From an uncultured Acidobacteriia bacterium (lineage in GTDB: Bacteria; Acidobacteriota; Terriglobia; Bryobacterales; Bryobacteraceae), in contig CAIXXM010000111.1 of the NCBI GenBank assembly GCA_903923395.1, positions 1-64,000 on the forward strand: a stretch of 64,000 bases of DNA, in the 5' to 3' direction. Position numbers and translations under genes: made by a program. This document shows positions 55,808 through 64,000 of the stretch, piece after piece. How positions within the stretch are numbered: the first letter of the stretch is position 1; the number at the start of each line of letters is the position of its first letter. The notes under the pieces were generated by a model, which was not told where the DNA came from, searched no databases, and saw nothing but the letters and a program-made list of their open reading frames with translations.

Positions 55808-57162
55808 GCTTCTTCCGCGATCACTTTCGCTTTCGCTTCACCCTTGGCAAACAACAGGCGGAGTTCAGTTCCTTCGGGCGCTGACTCCGCCTCTTTTATT
55901 ACGCGTCCGTTGGGTCCCAGAACGATGGAATAGCCGCGCTGGAGCACGATCTTCGGATCCATCTGCGTCAGTTTGGTTTGCTGTGTATCCAGGCGCTGCC
56001 GCTTGCGTTGCACCGCCGACCGGATCAATGTTTCCAGCCGGTAGATCGAGGAAACCATCCGCTCGCGGTCGCGGCCCAGGCGGGGACGGAGATCGTAATA
56101 CCGCAGCTTCTCTTCAAGCATCCGGCGGCGGCGTTCGAGGGAGGAGAAACGGTTCCGCATCGCGGCGCGCATGCGTTCATCCAGATCATCGAGCCGCTGC
56201 GTACGCCGGGAAAATCCCCGCTGCAGCAGGCTCAACGCACGGTTGATGGTCTGCTCTTCCAGTTGCCGGCCGAGGCGGGCAATACGGTAGCGGACAGACT
56301 GCGTCATCCGCTGTTCTGCATAAGTGATCTTGTCGAGAAGTTCCTGGCGCGAGACGATGATCATCTCCGCGGCGGCAGAAGGCGTGGGCGCGCGAAGATC
56401 TGCCACGAAATCCGCGATGGTGAAGTCGGTTTCGTGACCGATTGCCGAGATCGTGGGAATTGGACAATCCGCAATGGCGCGGGCAACGGCCTCTTCATTG
56501 AAGGTCCAGAGATCTTCGAGGGAGCCTCCACCGCGCGCAATCACCAGCACCTCTGCCCAGCCCGACGTGGCGAAGTAATCCAAACCGCGGCAGATGTCTT
56601 CGATGGACCCCAGGCCTTGAACGCGGGCAGGGAACAGGCGCACATGCACGCCGGGGAAGCGGCGCGACAGAACCTGTAGAAAGTCCTGAATCACCGCGCC
56701 GGAGGGTGACGTAATGATGCCGATCCGCATAGGGTACTTCGGCAACGGCTTCTTGAATTCGGGGTCGAAGAGGCCTTCCGAAAGAAGCTTCTTCTTCAAC
56801 TCTTCAAAGGCCAGCTGCAAAGCACCTTCACCGCGCGGTTCAATGGTTTCCACCACGAACTGGTATTCACTGCGGCCTTCGTAGATATCAACACGCCCGC
56901 GGATGACGGCCTGCATCCCGTCTTTCGGTTTGAATTTCAGCCGCCAGTAGGAGAGCTTCCAGCAAACGCATTTGATCTGCGCGTCGGCGTCTTTCAGCAC
57001 GAAATAACAATGCCCGCTGGGAACCAGTTTGACGGCCGAGATTTCTCCGGCGACCCAAATGTTGGAGAATTGCCGGTCCAGCGCGGAACGGATGCCATCA
57101 CTCAGCTCGCGCAGCGTGAAGATGCGGCGTTCATTGACGAAATTGAGGGCGAATTGTTCCAT
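55804..57162 (-). CDS. xseA: Exodeoxyribonuclease VII large subunit
   Basis: FTLRELSDGIRSALDRQFSNIWVAGEISAVKLVPSGHCYFVLKDADAQIKCVCW; RIGIITSPSGAVIQDFLQVLSRRFPGVHVRLFPARVQG; VLVIARGGGSLEDLWTFNEEAVARAIADCPIPTISAIGHETDFTIADFVADLRAPTPSAAAEM. Confidence 0.96.
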   Translation of the reverse strand: MEQFALNFVNERRIFTLRELSDGIRSALDRQFSNIWVAGEISAVKLVPSGHCYFVLKDADAQIKCVCWKLSYWRLKFKPKDGMQAVIRGRVDIYEGRSEYQFVVETIEPRGEGALQLAFEELKKKLLSEGLFDPEFKKPLPKYPMRIGIITSPSGAVIQDFLQVLSRRFPGVHVRLFPARVQGLGSIEDICRGLDYFATSGWAEVLVIARGGGSLEDLWTFNEEAVARAIADCPIPTISAIGHETDFTIADFVADLRAPTPSAAAEMIIVSRQELLDKITYAEQRMTQSVRYRIARLGRQLEEQTINRALSLLQRGFSRRTQRLDDLDERMRAAMRNRFSSLERRRRMLEEKLRYYDLRPRLGRDRERMVSSIYRLETLIRSAVQRKRQRLDTQQTKLTQMDPKIVLQRGYSIVLGPNGRVIKEAESAPEGTELRLLFAKGEAKAKVIAEEA

Positions 57163-57920
57163 TACTGGCGGGTGTAACCATATTTCTTGAACTTGGTGCG
57201 TGCTTCCAGACTGTCGAGAAAGCTGGCGTAGAGTTCCGCAGCGTCTTTGTCCTTCGCCGACTTCAGGACGCAAAGGGTCTGATCAATGGGCTTGTAGAGT
57301 TTGGAATCAATGGTGAAGTATTTGCCCTGCGCCTGATCCACCAAAGAGAGCGAGGTGAAGGCAGCATCCACGTTGCCTGTTTGTGCGTACTGCATCACCG
57401 CGGCGATGCTGCCCGCGTACTTGGTGTGGCTCTCCATCTGCGACCAGATGCCGGCGGCCTGCATGGCTTCGATGGCGGCACGTCCGTAGGGGGCAAGTTC
57501 GGGTTTCGCGACGGCAATTTCCGCTGGCTTGGGCTTTGCAAGGTCGGCGAGAGTGTGTAGGTCCGTGCGCGTGGGGACGAAGACCACCAGTTGGCCGCGC
57601 GCGTAGACCTGCTTGCTCTTGGGGTCGGCGAGCCCTTTCTGGATGAGTTCATCGACGTGTTCGGTATCGGCCGAGAGGAGAACGTCAAACGGCGCACCGG
57701 CTTCAATCTGCTGCGTGAGTTGTGCGGTGGAGCCATAGCTGGCAACTACATGAACCTGGGTATTGCTCTCGAAGCCACCATCGAGATCATCGAGCACTTT
57801 CGCGAGGTTGGATGCCGCCGCGACCCGGATCTCACGCCGGTCCGCGATGGATTTTTCTACTCTGCGGATACAGCCGGTGGAAAGCAGGGCAACGCAGCAA
57901 AGCAGGGGGACGAAGCGCAT
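57162..57920 (-). CDS. modA: Molybdate ABC transporter substrate-binding protein (lipoprotein)
   Basis: LLSTGCIRR lipobox; IRVAAASNLAKVLDDLDGGFESNTQVHVVASYGSTAQLTQQIEAGAPFDVLLSADTEHVDELIQKGLA. Confidence 0.85.
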   Translation of the reverse strand: MRFVPLLCCVALLSTGCIRRVEKSIADRREIRVAAASNLAKVLDDLDGGFESNTQVHVVASYGSTAQLTQQIEAGAPFDVLLSADTEHVDELIQKGLADPKSKQVYARGQLVVFVPTRTDLHTLADLAKPKPAEIAVAKPELAPYGRAAIEAMQAAGIWSQMESHTKYAGSIAAVMQYAQTGNVDAAFTSLSLVDQAQGKYFTIDSKLYKPIDQTLCVLKSAKDKDAAELYASFLDSLEARTKFKKYGYTRQ

Positions 57921-57960
57921 ATCTTCAGTCTATCCACTGCGGCAAATCGAGCCCGGCGCG

Positions 57961-58464
57961 TTACAACTGAAAGGCGCTGGAGTAACGAACGCTGCCCCGC
58001 ACCCCCGCAAGAGCACCCTCCACCAATTCGAGCGCCATGAATGCCTCCGGCGGGAAAGGGCTGTGCAAATCCGCAGTTTTTTCCGCTGAAAACCCGAAGC
58101 GTGGATAGTACTCCTTGTGTCCGAGCACGATCACAATACGGCCGGCACTATCGCGGAGCCTGGCCAATCCGCAACGAACCAACTCGCTGCCAACCCGTTG
58201 ACGCTGATGCTCCGGCAGAACGGCCATAGGCGCTAACGAAATTGCAGCCACTGATTCCGCAGCGGTCTCAATGCTCATGCGGCTGAACAGGATATGACCA
58301 ATCACTTGTCCCTCCAGTTCCGCTACAAGGGAGAGAACGATGTCTCCGCCGTCCCGCAATCTGTCGATGAGATCTGCTTCACCGGCGCGGCCGAAGGCTG
58401 CTTCATTCACTTGGCGAATCCACGGAACATCTGCCGGTTGTTCCTCCCTGATCTGCAAGCTCAT
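57961..58464 (-). CDS. GNAT family N-acetyltransferase
   Basis: MSLQIREEQPADVPWIRQVNEAAFGRAGEADLIDRLRDGGDIVLSLVAELEGQVIGHILFSRM...LGHKEYYPRFGF. Confidence 0.9.
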   Translation of the reverse strand: MSLQIREEQPADVPWIRQVNEAAFGRAGEADLIDRLRDGGDIVLSLVAELEGQVIGHILFSRMSIETAAESVAAISLAPMAVLPEHQRQRVGSELVRCGLARLRDSAGRIVIVLGHKEYYPRFGFSAEKTADLHSPFPPEAFMALELVEGALAGVRGSVRYSSAFQL

Positions 58465-59656
58465 GTGCCATTGTCCCATCGAATCTTTTCTGAAGAAACG
58501 CCAGTTCCTTCTCGTTTGTTGTCAGCGCGATTGCTTTTTGATACTCCTGCACCGCCTCACCATGCCTGCCGAGTCGCTGGAGCAAGTCCGCCCGCACCGC
58601 AGGCAACAGGTGATAACCGGGAATATCCAATTCCTGTATCCATTCCAGCCCTGCTGCCGGGCCTTGCGCCATCGCCACCGCCACCGCCCGGTTCAACGTC
58701 ACCACAGGAGACGGATACATACGCTCCAGCGCTCCATACAACGCCGCAATCTGCGCCCAGTCCGTTTCAGCGGCAGTTCCGGCAGCAGCGTGCAATGCCG
58801 CGATGGCCGCTTCGATGGCGTAGCGCTCACGACCGCCGCCTCGTCGAAGAACGTCTTCCAGAATCCGGGTTCCCTCACTGATCTGGCTTCGATCCCACAA
58901 ACTGCGATCTTGCTCTTCCAGCAGGACAATCTCTCCTGCGGCATCGGTTCTCGCCAGACGCCTGGAATCCTGCAGCAGAAGCATGGCCAGCAAAGCACGC
59001 GCACTGAGTGCCTCCGGCAACAGAGTCGCCACCAGCCGTGCCAGCCGGATCGCCTCTTCACACAGCGGACTCCGCACCAGTTCCGCACCGAAAGTCGCAG
59101 CATAGCCTTCGGTAAAGATCAGGTAGATCGTCGTCAACACGGCATCGAGACGTTCCCGCAGTTGCCCCTTCGCTGGCACGACGTAGGGAATGCCCGCATC
59201 ACGAATCTTCCGTTTCGCACGCACAATCCGTTGCGCCATGGTGGCGGGCGGGACCAGGAAACAGCGTGCTATTTCCTCTGTCGTCAAACCGCAGAGCGTG
59301 CGAAGCGTCAATGGAACCTGCGCTTCCACAGCCAGCGCGGGATGGCAACACGTGAAGATTAGACGGAGACGGTCATCCTCCCACATTTCGATTTCATCCT
59401 GATGCGCGGAAAGGTCGTGGTCCCGGAGCATCTCAAATCGCGCATTCCGCCGGAGGATGTCAATCGCCTTGAAGCGCGCCGTGGAAATGATCCACGCTGC
59501 CGGATTCGTTGGCGTTCCTTTCACCGGCCATTGCTCCACGGCAATGGAAAACGCCTCCTGCAGGGCTTCTTCCGCGAGGTCGAAATCCCGCAGGAGGCGG
59601 ATCAGCGTCGCCAGAATCGCGGCGCGGTGTTCCCGATAGACAACTTCTGGCGTCAC
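58403..59656 (-). CDS. ECF sigma factor of the ECF42/DUF6596 type (with TPR-like C-terminal extension)
   Basis: VYREHRAAILATLIRLLRDFDLAEEALQEAFSIAVEQWPVKGTPTNPAAWIISTARFKAIDILRR; RLIFTCCHPALAVEAQVPLTLRTLCGLTTEEIARCFLVPPATMAQRIVRAKRKI. Confidence 0.92.
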   Translation of the reverse strand: MTPEVVYREHRAAILATLIRLLRDFDLAEEALQEAFSIAVEQWPVKGTPTNPAAWIISTARFKAIDILRRNARFEMLRDHDLSAHQDEIEMWEDDRLRLIFTCCHPALAVEAQVPLTLRTLCGLTTEEIARCFLVPPATMAQRIVRAKRKIRDAGIPYVVPAKGQLRERLDAVLTTIYLIFTEGYAATFGAELVRSPLCEEAIRLARLVATLLPEALSARALLAMLLLQDSRRLARTDAAGEIVLLEEQDRSLWDRSQISEGTRILEDVLRRGGGRERYAIEAAIAALHAAAGTAAETDWAQIAALYGALERMYPSPVVTLNRAVAVAMAQGPAAGLEWIQELDIPGYHLLPAVRADLLQRLGRHGEAVQEYQKAIALTTNEKELAFLQKRFDGTMAHELADQGGTTGRCSVDSPSE

Positions 59657-59661
59657 TGTTT

Positions 59662-60009
59662 TCAGAACTTCATCAGAGGGCGTACTTCAATGGAACCCAT
59701 CCGTGCCCCGGGAATGCGCGCGGCGATGCTGATGGCTTCATCCAAGTCCGCCGCCTCCACAATGTAGAAGCCGCCGATTTGTTCCCGTGTCTCGGCAAAC
59801 GGCCCGTCTGTGGCGATTGTCTTCCCCTCGCGGACCTTCACCGTCGTAGCGGTAGACGTCGGCAACAGCGGCGACCCCGTCTTGTAATGGCCACTCTCCC
59901 GGATCTCCGTGGTGAACTTCCAGTAGTCGGCGTACATTGCCTTCTTCGCAGCTTCGTCCATGGCCGCTTCCTCGGCTTCCGGTGTACAGATCATGAGCAT
60001 GTATTGCAT
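59662..60009 (-). CDS. YCII-related/DGPF domain protein
   Basis: MQYMLMICTPEAEEAAMDE...TDGPFAETREQIGGFYIVEAADLDEAISIAARIPGARMGSIEVRPLM. Confidence 0.92.
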   Translation of the reverse strand: MQYMLMICTPEAEEAAMDEAAKKAMYADYWKFTTEIRESGHYKTGSPLLPTSTATTVKVREGKTIATDGPFAETREQIGGFYIVEAADLDEAISIAARIPGARMGSIEVRPLMKF

Positions 60010-60076
60010 GGTTTGTTGCTCCTTTCACTGGATAGTCGAATGGGGCGGGAAAAATTCGACAGTCCCGGGGAAAATA

Positions 60077-60994
60077 TTATGCTGTGACTTGCACCGGGCG
60101 GGTCAGGTCCTGTCCGGGGAACGTGCGGTCGAGCAACTTGGCGAGTTGCGCTGTGGTTCCGGCATCGATATTGCCGCCCGGGTGCCGGACCCGTCCACTG
60201 TCGATCAGCCCCCGCCGGCGCAGGATTTCTTTGCGTACCGCCAGGCCTGGCTGCTGCTCAAACACCATCAGGGGCAGATAGCGGGTGTAAAGCGCGTAGG
60301 CCGTATCAAAGTCCTGTGACTTGGCTGCATTCACCATGGCGAGCAGCACCTCTGGGAAAGCGAATCCGGTGTTGAAGCCATCGGAACCGCGCTCCAGATC
60401 GAAATGGCCGTAAAGTCCGCCCAAGCCGGTGAGAACAGTGACCGGGCGCTCCATGGATTTCTTGAGCAGGGCGATTTTTCCGGGGCTCGGCACGGCCTCT
60501 GCCTTCACCGTGATGACGGAAGGGATCTCGCGGATGATTCGCAGAATCAAGGCGGCACTCATCTGGACTTCCGTGGACGCCGGGTGGTCCTGCAACACCA
60601 CCGGCACACCGGCCCCTTCTGCCACGCGCCGGTAATACTCGAAAACGGTATCGTCATTCGCGACGGGTTGCTTCGAAGGCGCGATCATGACGGCGGCAGC
60701 CCCCAGCGCAGCGGCTTCTTTCGAAAGGGCCACGGTGGCGGCAGTGCCGGTATGGCTACAGCCCACAATCACCGGCAGCTGACCCGCCGCGGCAACGGCT
60801 GTTTCGATGAGTTCGGCGCGCTCAGCATCCGTCAGTCGGTTCGATTCTCCCAGCACACCGAGCAGAGTCACACCGCTCACGCCCAAGCCGGCAAAGAAGC
60901 GGATCATCCGGTCCAGAGAAGGCAGGTCGAGGCTTTCGTCGTCAAGAAACGGGGTGGCGAGAATGGGGATAACGCCCGAGAGCTGTAGAGACAT
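60077..60994 (-). CDS. Dihydrodipicolinate synthase family protein (DapA/NanA superfamily)
   Basis: LSGVIPILATPFLDDESLDLPSLDRMIRFFAGLGVSGVTLLGVLGESNRLTDAERAELIETAVAAAGQLPVIVGCSHTGT. Confidence 0.9.
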   Translation of the reverse strand: MSLQLSGVIPILATPFLDDESLDLPSLDRMIRFFAGLGVSGVTLLGVLGESNRLTDAERAELIETAVAAAGQLPVIVGCSHTGTAATVALSKEAAALGAAAVMIAPSKQPVANDDTVFEYYRRVAEGAGVPVVLQDHPASTEVQMSAALILRIIREIPSVITVKAEAVPSPGKIALLKKSMERPVTVLTGLGGLYGHFDLERGSDGFNTGFAFPEVLLAMVNAAKSQDFDTAYALYTRYLPLMVFEQQPGLAVRKEILRRRGLIDSGRVRHPGGNIDAGTTAQLAKLLDRTFPGQDLTRPVQVTA

Positions 60995-61014
60995 ATCGGC
61001 TACCAGAATAGCCG

Positions 61015-61758
61015 CTACTTCTTTCTCACGAGCTTGATCTCATACAGCTTCGGCCAGAGTTTGCCTGTCACGAAAAGGCGGTCCGCGGCGGCGTCATAGG
61101 CGATGCCATTGAGTACATCGTGAGAGCCGCCGTCTTTCAAGATGCCGGTGAGATCGATCCAGCCGAGCACTTTGCCATCCACCGGGGAAATCCTCGCGAT
61201 GCGGTCCGTCTGCCAAACGTTGGCGTAGATCTCACCCTTCACCCATTCCAGTTCATTCAGTTCCGCGATGGGCTGGCTGCCATCGTGAACCTTGATGCGG
61301 CGGATTTCTTTGAGGGTGGCGGGATCCCAGACGCGGATTTCCGGCGTGCCATCGCTCATGTAGATCTGCTTGCCGTCGTTGGTCAGGCCCCAGCCTTCGC
61401 CGGGATACTGGAAGGTCCGCTTGAGTTCGAATTTGTCCTGCGAATAGATGAAGCCCTGCTGCGCCTGCCAGGTCAATTGAAAGATCTCGCCTTTGAAAAC
61501 GGTGATGCCTTCGCCGAAGAAGCGCTGGGGCAGGGAACCGGTCTTCTGGATTGGCACGCCCGTCTTGAGCGTGACTTGCCGCAGGGTCGACTTCCCGTTC
61601 AGGCCGGTGCTTTCATAAAGCACGCCATTGCGGTATTCCAGGCCTTGTGTGAAGGATTCGGGGTCATGCGGGAAGGTGTTCACCACCTGGTAGGTGTAAA
61701 CCGGTGTTTGCGCGGATAAGAACCCGGCGGCGCAAAGTGCGAGGGCAAGAAGACGCAT
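61015..61758 (-). CDS. Glutaminyl-peptide cyclotransferase (glutamine cyclotransferase)
   Basis: YTYQVVNTFPHDPESFTQGLEYRNGVLYESTGLNGKSTLRQVTLKTG; INELEWVKGEIYANVWQTDRIARISPVDGKVLGWIDLTGIL-like segment. Confidence 0.9.
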   Translation of the reverse strand: MRLLALALCAAGFLSAQTPVYTYQVVNTFPHDPESFTQGLEYRNGVLYESTGLNGKSTLRQVTLKTGVPIQKTGSLPQRFFGEGITVFKGEIFQLTWQAQQGFIYSQDKFELKRTFQYPGEGWGLTNDGKQIYMSDGTPEIRVWDPATLKEIRRIKVHDGSQPIAELNELEWVKGEIYANVWQTDRIARISPVDGKVLGWIDLTGILKDGGSHDVLNGIAYDAAADRLFVTGKLWPKLYEIKLVRKK

Positions 61759-61763
61759 CCTGC

Positions 61764-62363
61764 TTATGATACTGATGCCGGATGCCGCAGGTTTCGGCGG
61801 CGCACAAAAACAGCCGGATTTCCGCCGTGGATCTCAAACGGCGGAACATTGCGGTTGGCAACGCTGCCTGCCGCAAGCACCGCGCCTTCGCCCACCGTCA
61901 CCCCGGGGCAGACAACCGCACGGACCGCTACCCAGCAGCCATCCTGCAATGCAACCGGCTGCACGAACAGCCGCATATGCGGGTCAGAATAGTCATGGTT
62001 TCCAGTGCAAAGGTAGACATCATTCGAGACCACCACGTTCGCACCGATCCGGACGGCAGCCAGATTGTCGATCTTGACGTTCGCGCCAATCCAGGTGTTA
62101 TCCCCGATTTCGAGTTTCCACGGGAACTTCACGTCGAGCCCCGCCTTGCGCATCACGACCTCTCTACCAATCCTGGCACCAAAGGCGCGCAATAGCAGAA
62201 CACGCAGGCGCGACGAGACGATCCAGCGGCTTTGGATCAGGGGAGAACCGAATAGATACCAGAGAATTTCCAGCCAGGCCGGGCGGCCTCGGACCAGTTC
62301 GCTTGCGTCCGATTTCGACAAATCGACGCGCGGTGGCAAAGATGCCAGTTGCGGCGGTGCCAT
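61764..62363 (-). CDS. WcaF-type left-handed beta-helix acyltransferase
   Basis: GRPAWLEILWYLFGSPLIQSRWIVSSRLRVLLLRAFGARIGREVVMRKAGLDVKFPWKLEIGDNTWIGANVKIDNLAAVRIGANVVVSNDVYLCTGNHDYSDP. Confidence 0.88.
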   Translation of the reverse strand: MAPPQLASLPPRVDLSKSDASELVRGRPAWLEILWYLFGSPLIQSRWIVSSRLRVLLLRAFGARIGREVVMRKAGLDVKFPWKLEIGDNTWIGANVKIDNLAAVRIGANVVVSNDVYLCTGNHDYSDPHMRLFVQPVALQDGCWVAVRAVVCPGVTVGEGAVLAAGSVANRNVPPFEIHGGNPAVFVRRRNLRHPASVS

Positions 62364-62393
62364 CCGGTTTTAGAGTAGCAGGAATTCGACGCG

Positions 62394-63221
62394 TTACTCT
62401 TGCGCGCCCAGGGAGCGCAGGCAGTGGGCGATCGCTTCCTGATTTGTTCCGCCGCCGTAGATGGCCCAGCCGAGCGGTGTCCCCTTCCAGATCGTATCGC
62501 GGAAATCCAGTCGGGCCCCGCGTGCGACCAACAACCGGATCACTGCTTCGTGCCCGCCGAGTGCGGCCTGGTGCAGCGGCGTGGAGTGCGCGTGATTCCC
62601 CGGCAGATTGAAGCGGTTCGGATCTTCGCCCGCATCCAGCAACAGTTCGAGAATCGCTGTCCGTCCATGTTGTGCGGCCAGAGACAGCGCCCTGTGGCGG
62701 GCTTCCGCATTCGCCGCAGGGAGCAACCGGGTGGCTTCTTCCAGCAGGCCGAGTCCGGCGGCGATGGGCAGATCGACTGCCGCACCGCGCCGGTGGAGAA
62801 CCTGTGCGGCCTCCAACATGCCAAAGGCCAAAGCGGTGCAGAGCGGGCGCGCACCGATGCCGTCGACTGCGGCACCGAAATCCAATAGCAGTTCCACCAG
62901 CGGAACCTGCAAGCCAGCCTTCGCCGGGGGCGTACTCGAAACCATCATGTTCAACGTGGTGTTCGGTACACCATACATCACGGCGAGCGCATCGGGCTCG
63001 GCTCCGGCTTCCAGCAAGGTCCTGGCGATCTCCACAATGTTTGATGGGGTTTTCTGCAAATCTTGTTCCACACCATTGGCTGCGGTGTAATGCAGCAGCG
63101 TTGCTCCGTTGTCTTCCGAACGGGCCTGGATGAGTTCGGGGTGATCTCGCAGCAGAGTCCGCAACCGTGGCAGGTGCCCTTGGACGATGGCATCGGCTGC
63201 GGCGTGGAAGGCAGTGCACAC
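62394..63221 (-). CDS. Ankyrin-repeat protein
   Basis: DNGATLLHYTAANGVEQDLQ...; HRALSLAAQHGRTAILELLLDAGEDPNRFNLPGNHAHSTPLHQAALGGHEAVIRLLVARGARLDFRDTIWKGTPLGWAIYGG; GTG start adjacent to the lepB stop. Confidence 0.87.
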   Translation of the reverse strand: MCTAFHAAADAIVQGHLPRLRTLLRDHPELIQARSEDNGATLLHYTAANGVEQDLQKTPSNIVEIARTLLEAGAEPDALAVMYGVPNTTLNMMVSSTPPAKAGLQVPLVELLLDFGAAVDGIGARPLCTALAFGMLEAAQVLHRRGAAVDLPIAAGLGLLEEATRLLPAANAEARHRALSLAAQHGRTAILELLLDAGEDPNRFNLPGNHAHSTPLHQAALGGHEAVIRLLVARGARLDFRDTIWKGTPLGWAIYGGGTNQEAIAHCLRSLGAQE

Positions 63222-63224
63222 CGG

Positions 63225-63788
63225 TTAGTGAACCCGGCCCATTTTGTCGAAGGGCCAGTACACAAACACAGCTTTGCCGTAGATATACTTGCGGTCCACC
63301 GTGCCCCACATGCGGCTGTCATTGGAGGAACTGCGGTGGTCGCCCATGACGAAGTAATGGTCCAGCGTGACTACGGTTTTCCGGGTGGACATCCGGTCGC
63401 GGTATTCCTCGGGCACATAGGGCTCTTTGAGTTCTTCGCCGTTGACGAAGACCCGGCCTTCCTGCACCTGCACATAATCGGCAGGCAGACCGATGACGCG
63501 CTTGATGTACTTCTTCGTGGTGTCATACGGATACTCGAAAACGACGAGATCGCCGCGCTCGATATTGCCGATGCCGAGTTTATAGGTGTACTTGTTGATG
63601 AATATGCGGTCGTTATCCGTGAGCCCCGGCATCATGCTGGTGCCTTCCACGCGCACCGGCTGGTATACGAAGATGATCACGAATACGGCGAGGATGACGG
63701 ACAGCGCAACATCCCGCAGCAGGGGGAGTTTGAAATCACCGCCCGCGGGTGTCTGTTCCGGTACTGGATTCTCTGCGTCCACTGGCAC
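63225..63788 (-). CDS. lepB: Signal peptidase I
   Basis: VEGTSMMPGLTDNDRIFINKYTYKLGIGNIERGDLVVFEYPYDTTKKYIKRVIGLPADYVQVQEGRVFVNGEEL; YFVMGDHRSSSNDSRMWG. Confidence 0.95.
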   Translation of the reverse strand: MPVDAENPVPEQTPAGGDFKLPLLRDVALSVILAVFVIIFVYQPVRVEGTSMMPGLTDNDRIFINKYTYKLGIGNIERGDLVVFEYPYDTTKKYIKRVIGLPADYVQVQEGRVFVNGEELKEPYVPEEYRDRMSTRKTVVTLDHYFVMGDHRSSSNDSRMWGTVDRKYIYGKAVFVYWPFDKMGRVH

Positions 63789-63871
63789 TTCAGTCTACCA
63801 ATGAAAAATACGTATGAGCGGGGGAAAGGTTATCCCCCGATTTTCCGATTTGACATGACAAAATAGAGCAT

Positions 63872-64000
63872 ATGCGTTTTTATTCGTCTCTCCTGCTGCT
63901 CGCGGCCGTGACCGTGGCTTATGGGCAGTCACCCGCCGGCCTGAAGGCTACACCGGCCTTCGATCTTGGTGCCATCGACCGTTCCGCCAACCCGTGCAGC
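63872..64000 (+). CDS. M13-family metallopeptidase, N-terminus (truncated by window edge)
   Basis: MRFYSSLLLLAAVTVAYGQSPAGLKATPAFDLGAIDRSANPCS; matches the M13 peptidase N-terminal pattern. Confidence 0.6.
   Translation, partial: MRFYSSLLLLAAVTVAYGQSPAGLKATPAFDLGAIDRSANPCS

Noticed and set aside
58340-59362. 340-aa plus-strand ORF over the sigma factor gene
   Set aside because: Antisense to an unambiguous ECF sigma factor; no recognisable motifs.
1-64000. Search for CRISPR arrays, tRNA/rRNA genes, integrases, prophage or defence islands
   Set aside because: No regularly spaced repeats, no recognisable RNA genes and no integrase or transposase ORFs were seen by eye; weak tRNA signals could be missed without tRNAscan-SE.

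Overview
This window is ordinary gene-dense chromosome, probably from an Acidobacteriota of the Solibacter/Bryobacter type. That placement is inferred from a TIGR03437-like C-terminal domain, winged-helix plus WD40/TolB regulators, PEP-CTERM and DUF6600/FecR proteins; it was not tested by search. I annotate about 55 protein genes. They include accB-accC, hemH, aceE, a MacAB-type transporter, a phosphonatase plus FAD-oxidoreductase pair, a sulfite-oxidase-like molybdoenzyme with a C-terminal CxxCH, mqnB, an RND efflux pair, a large hybrid histidine kinase followed by a REC-EAL regulator, a long patatin-like protein, xseA, an orphan modA, an ECF sigma factor with a YCII protein, and lepB. I saw no rRNA, tRNA, CRISPR array, prophage or intact transposon. 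The signals most worth a second look are: (1) a dispersed intergenic palindromic repeat (about 40-80 bp) that abuts or supplies stop codons; (2) a frameshifted Rpn/DUF4351-type nuclease gene with a tandem duplication of its 3' end; (3) a decayed secreted-protein gene between aceE and the MacA gene; (4) a protein whose N-terminus looks like a degenerate JAB/MPN domain fused to a proline-rich linker and a TM segment; (5) in-frame short tandem repeats in coding sequence. I did not find a convincing new multi-gene defence or biosynthetic system. All family calls come from reading the translated ORFs, without database searches.
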